Origin: Dysidea avara
Lineage: Eukaryota > Porifera > Demospongiae > Dictyoceratida > Dysideidae
Reading direction: 5' to 3'
Assembly (NCBI RefSeq): GCF_963678975.1
Contig: NC_089276.1
Location: forward strand, 20,339,226 to 20,403,225
DNA length: 64,000 nt
The notes under the pieces are model-generated. The model was not told the DNA's origin, searched no databases, and was given only the letters and a program-made list of their open reading frames with translations. Shown here piece after piece: positions 59,925 to 64,000 of the stretch; within the stretch, counting starts at the first letter, position 1, and each line of letters opens with the position of its first letter. The position numbers and the translations under genes are program-made.

Positions 59925-60920
59925 GTTTTACTATGCCTAACTCTATGCTTCAACAGTGGTGTCTCTGTCAAATGTTGATAAAAATACTAGTGAAATTTTA
60001 CCTGGATTATACCACTGCATAGCTATAACCATGTATAGCTATAATGCAAATGAAAAATCAATCCATAATCACGTGATACATTTCTGGTTGGGAACTAATA
60101 CCATTAGGTGGTCACAACATAATATGGAAGCCTAAATCACTTGCTGGAGAAACTAAAACTTGGAGTTATTGCAGCCACGCCTCACATTTTAGTCTCAGAC
60201 GCGCTAGGAAGAAATTTCATGCCACTTAGTTTGATGAAAGGAAAGCTCAGATCCATATGAAACTTGCGTTGTGCATGAAGTGATAACCAACCTATATTGC
60301 TGTATAGTAAAGGTTTGTGGGCTTTCCTTTTGTTGATTGCTGGGTTGCTCCGAATCCAAAAATACGTGATTTTCGGCCGATTTTCGGAAAAGAGTATAGC
60401 TCCGTACCAAATCCACAGTAGCAAATCGATTAATTTCTGCTGTGGGTTATAATCAGGTATAGACCTGGACTATATATGCCAAGTATGGGAAGGAACCCAT
60501 ACTTCATGCGGAGAGCGCGTAATTTTTCACGATTTCCAGCATAAAACAATCGCTATTCCCGTCGTATGGAGAAAGATAAATAAGTTTTATTGGTACACAG
60601 AAAAATACTTTGATATGCCCTACAGGTTGAAATAGTAGGGGGACAATTTCGTGATTATCGATTTTTTTCATTGCGGACCCTACCATTGGGAAGAAACCAA
60701 AAGCAGACCGTAGGACTATTCGAGAAGTACGAAAATGCGTGCCCCTATATAGGAAGATAGTTAATAAGCCTCACCAGAGTTTTCTCATACTTTCTTCACA
60801 TGGAACGTCTCGAAACATTATTCCTTCCGTACAAAGTACCCTACCCCCCACACACATACTTTTAGCCATTTTTGAGTTATTTTTGCTTGTGATGTAATTT
60901 CGGAAAAGGCTCATTCAAAG
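59925..60920 (-). repeat. Dispersed repeat R6, copy 2
   Basis: The inverted counterpart of 47,885-48,715. This copy has about 200 bp more near 60,690-60,890 (between CGGACCCTACCATTGG and CGGAAAAGGCTCA), so copy 1 is probably the shortened one. An 80-codon frame here (60,182-60,424) matches part of the frame in copy 1. Confidence 0.8.
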
Positions 60921-60945
60921 ATGAAAAATCCATTTTAATTTGGCT

Positions 60946-61327
60946 GTTGATATTTAGCCGGTCATTGCTATTTAAAAAAAAACTTAGAAAAAATCGTTAC
61001 ACAAAAAGGTTTAAGAAACGAAGAAAAAAAGTGTGATGTGACCTAGGCTCGAACCCCCACACATCCAGGTTTGGAGTACCCACGTTCTACCACTGTACCA
61101 CCGGTGCTTGCTGGCTACTCCTCTAGGGTTGGCCTGGCTTAGTCCGGGCGGGACTCTCACTTCGCTCGCTCCAACCCTAGCTCGCCTCAAACTCACCCCA
61201 AAACTTACCTTCATACAACTAGTATGTTTGATACTACAGTTATAGGTGACATTTCCTAATGTTTATACAACAAACGACCGGCTAAATAAATATTTGCACC
61301 GTGACCGGTGACCGGCTAAATATCCAC
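60946..61327. mobile_element. MITE with ATATTTAGCCGGTCA ends
   Basis: Left GTTGATATTTAGCCGGTCA, right TGACCGGCTAAATATCCAC, an inverted pair of about 19 bp. The interior holds the tRNA-like sequence listed next. No coding. Confidence 0.65.
61041..61108 (-). ncRNA. tRNA-Gly(TCC)-like pseudogene or SINE head
   Basis: Minus strand: GCACCGGTGGTACAGTGG and TAGAACG match the start of tRNA-Gly, the anticodon loop reads ACTCCAA (anticodon TCC) on a weak stem, and GGGTTCGAGCC is a B-box. Acceptor and T stems no longer pair, so it is not a working tRNA. A T-rich stretch follows. Confidence 0.55.
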
Positions 61328-61353
61328 TTCGTTTAATTTAAGTTTTATATAGG

Positions 61354-62312
61354 ATAGAGCAGTTTCAAAACCATGGTAACCAAAAATTACGCAATGGACA
61401 CACCCAAATCGCCATGTTTTTGTACCAGACTGATTGACTGTTTCATGTTGCAAGTTGAATTCCTCACTAAATTCATGCCAAGACTTATTAATACGTAAGT
61501 AAAAGAGATGCCAGTGATAGAATAAAGTATGTAGGTGAGTTATTACGCATTAAAAGATCCGTACTGCCTCCCAACAGGGCAGTTTCGTAGGAAGGAGAAA
61601 TGCGTAAAGATGGATTTGGCCAAATTGCGACCTATTCACCGCCCAAAGGTGGTTAACACTAAGGGAAACCTGCAGTATAGGTCTTTATCCAGCACCACAG
61701 TATCGTACAGCCACATCGAGCTACCCCCGAGTTAGCCAGAATCGCTCATGTGCTGGGATTCCCACTTCGTGTGAAAAAGCAGACTGCAAAATAAGACCGC
61801 TAAAGTTTAACTGATGGTTGATTTCGACAATAAAACTTAACTCTAGCAAAATTCACCACTAAGAGTCTTCTTTTGCTGGCGTTTTATCACAGTTTGGTAG
61901 TACGCCATTACCGGTCTCGTGCCTTTCAGGAGCTCTGGCTAATCCTGGGATAGCTGGATGTGGCTGTACGCTGCTGTGGTGCTGGGTAAGACCTATACTG
62001 TAGGTTTTCCCTAGTTTTAACCACCTTTGGGCGGTGAATAGGTCGTAATTTGGCCAAATCCATTTTTACGCATTTCTCTTTCCTTCGAAACTGCCCTGTT
62101 GGGAGGCAGTACGTATCTTTTAATGCCTAATAACTCACCTGCACATTTTATTCTATCACTGGCATCTATTTTACTCACGTATTAATAAGTCTTGGCATGG
62201 ATTTAGCAAGGAATTCAACTTGCAACATCAAGCAATCTGGTACAAAAACATGGCGATTTGGGTGTGGTCCATTGCGTAATTGTTGGTTACCATGGTTTTG
62301 AAACTGCTCTAT
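61354..62312. mobile_element. Second foldback element, 959 bp
   Basis: Left arm 61,354-61,740, right arm about 61,940-62,312, mirrored in order: ATAGAGCAGTTTCAAAACC / GGTTTTGAAACTGCTCTAT, GATGCCAGTGATAGAATAAA / TTTATTCTATCACTGGCATC-like, ACTGCCTCCCAACAGGGCAG / CTGCCCTGTTGGGAGGCAGT, CACCGCCCAAAGGTGGTTAA / TTAACCACCTTTGGGCGGTG-like. Arms of about 370 bp around a 200-bp spacer. No gene, no clear target duplication. Confidence 0.85.
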
Positions 62313-62989
62313 ACGAGCCACGCCTACTTGCTATAGCTACTATAAAGTAAAAATGGTCGAATTTTCTTGTTACAATTCAAAACCAAAATATTCTTCTCAA
62401 AATACTTCTGCAAAGCAACCTCACTGTTCTCTCCTACTAGACTTTTCAGGGGCGGGACATACCCTCATCGACGAGCCAAATGTTTAATACGAAAGCCAAC
62501 TTTCGTATGTGCATAGTAAACCGATCTAAACAGCTTTCATTTCTAGAATAAAAGTTACTATTATGTAAGCTGAAGCTGGTTCATTACTCAAGTTGATCAA
62601 ATGTACGTTTGGTATTCAAAGTGCACGCCCTCAAACCACTTTCGCCCAGCTGCGGGTGCGTAAACAAACTAAAATTAACGTATACAGAAAATAACCGGAA
62701 ATGTACGAAAATTAACTTAAAGAATTCAGATTTCTTTATTATTTTTCAGGCAAGGCCGTCTGTGGGCAACTAGTGCCCACAGGCCAGAAAATGTATACGT
62801 ACAACTTACATTTACGATTGAATGTATAAAATTACAATCCCCTAGCTGGCTAAAGTTATTACATACATTTTATATTTGATATATAATTTAACTATCCTAT
62901 AATTTTAAAACTTACATGTGTATTTAATAATAAACTTACTTACATAAGTAGACTACTTATTTTAAAGAGAGAGCAAGAAAAAATACTAA
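62313..62989. other. No gene; 3' flank of LINE C copy 2
   Basis: GTGGGCAACTAGTGCCCAC (62,762-62,780) forms a perfect small hairpin just before AT-rich sequence that may be the LINE 3' UTR. Confidence 0.4.
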
Positions 62990-64000
62990 TTACTACTGAA
63001 GTTTGGTGGGCGGGGAGACTTGGAGCAGGTACTACAAGGGGAAACAAGTGCAGACTGTGACGATTGTCAAAGCAAAATTGTTCGTAAAATGCTGCCAGAA
63101 GATCTTGAGTAACTGTGATTTAATGATGGAAATAGGTTGATTAAGTCAAGTACTGGTAGACTGTTGTAGGTTCTTGGTAATCTGTTGAAGTAGAAGTTAC
63201 TTTGTTGGATGATGTAGAATTGTGTTGAAGCTTGTTGCTGGTGGAGGATCTGGTAGGATTGCGACAAATGTTGACATGGTTGCTGATATTGAAATGCTGG
63301 ATTGATTTTATGAAGAAGAGTATGTCATAAAGATCGTAGGCGTACATCAGTGGTAGCATGTTAAGTTTGATAAGACGTATTTTGTAATCGGCTACATATT
63401 ATAGTAATTTAGAACAAATTTGGTTGCCCGGCATTGGATTCTTTCTAAAGTAGAGATGTCACAAATAAGGCAGGGTGCCATAAAGGAGAACAGTAAAGTA
63501 GTTGTGATCTAACTAATGCTAAATACTAAGTTTTCTTGGTTGGAGTGGCTGAAGGTATGTCTCAGTAGTCCAAGGGTTCTGTAGGCTTTAGCTGATATAT
63601 GGTTATAATGATTTTTCCAAGATAAATCAGTTGATATAATGACACCGAGGTCATGGTGAGTACTACTAGTTTTGATTATGGTGTCGTCTATGAAATAGGA
63701 TGTGGGGAATTTTGTATTAAATGATAGATGTATAAACTTGCTGGTGTTAAAAAATTGGTTCCAATCTCTAGACCAGTTTGCCACTGAATCAAGGTCTTGT
63801 TGAAGTTGTATGGAGTCTAGATATTCAAGATTTTGTTTATAGCATTTTGTGTCATCTGCAAAGGAGAGAGAGCATTAGAGCAATGGACAGATAAAAATAA
63901 GTCATTGATGTAGATTAGAAATAAAAGTGGTCCTAGGATACTCCCTTGAGGCACACCTGATAGGACCGGTATGAAGGTGAAATATGAACCATTAAGGCAA
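62990..64000 (-). mobile_element. LINE family C, copy 2, running off the window
   Basis: The minus strand reads part of RT and the C-terminal region: at the edge, a GVPQGSILGPLLFLIYIND-like box (about 63,930), a DTKCYKQNLEYLDS-like stretch (63,840), FIHLSFNTKFPTSYFIDD (63,720), HHDLGVIISTDLSWKNHY (63,640) and a C-terminal block with STDYQEPTTV/NFYFNRLPRTYNSLPVLDLI near 63,200. It is clearly related to LINE C copy 1 (FIHLSFNTKFPTSY is identical) but diverged, with several frame losses. The 5' part lies beyond 64,000. Confidence 0.85.

Noticed and set aside
61041-61108. Intact tRNA-Gly gene
   Set aside because: Acceptor and T stems do not pair; treated as pseudogene or SINE head.

Overview
This window looks like repeat-rich intergenic DNA of an invertebrate animal. 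AT-rich DNA, CR1/L2/jockey-like LINEs, BEL/Pao LTR fossils, hAT-, Tc1/mariner- and Tigger-like MITEs, long GT microsatellites and short GT-AG introns all point to a metazoan. The style of the one clear host gene (a CARD/death-fold exon joined to a second conserved region) and introns as short as about 50 bp would suit a sponge or another early-branching animal, but the species cannot be named from sequence alone.

Layout. 0-5.2 kb: a mosaic of MITEs, a 31-bp minisatellite and dispersed repeats. 5.25-7.66 kb: a 5'-truncated LINE (family A, minus strand), then a tRNA-headed SINE. 8.2-9.4 kb: MITEs. 9.6-12.0 kb: the best host gene, two exons on the minus strand, with exact GT-AG sites and matching reading phase. 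12.1-14.8 kb: MITEs and microsatellites, one MITE carrying a tRNA-like core. 15.1-21.1 kb: an old, broken BEL/Pao fossil (plus strand) split by a 2.6-kb DDE DNA transposon (minus strand). 21.5-28.85 kb: GT microsatellites, a second copy of a 0.7-kb repeat, several MITEs and a GC-richer promoter-like stretch. 28.87-39.86 kb: a second, younger BEL/Pao fossil (minus strand); its right LTR is split by a LINE (family B, plus strand), whose 3' tail is itself split by a 1.06-kb hairpin-ended insert. 40-43 kb: hAT elements and a candidate small spliced host transcript. 43-47.3 kb: LINE D, a Transib-like MITE holding another MITE, and a 1.4-kb foldback element with minisatellite arms inserted with an exact 8-bp duplication. 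47.6-54.4 kb: dispersed repeats and a near full-length LINE (family C, ORF1 with PHD finger, ORF2 with endonuclease and RT). 54.4-64 kb: MITEs, a very long GT tract, an inverted second copy of the 0.9-kb repeat from 47.9 kb, a second foldback element, and the 3' part of another family C LINE running off the window.

There are no operons here: apart from the CARD-like gene and two weak exon candidates, almost all coding signal belongs to mobile elements. The window is most informative as a record of nested insertion. At least five host-and-guest pairs can be read directly from duplicated target sites or from an intact sister copy. The most unusual object is the foldback element at 45,464-46,880.
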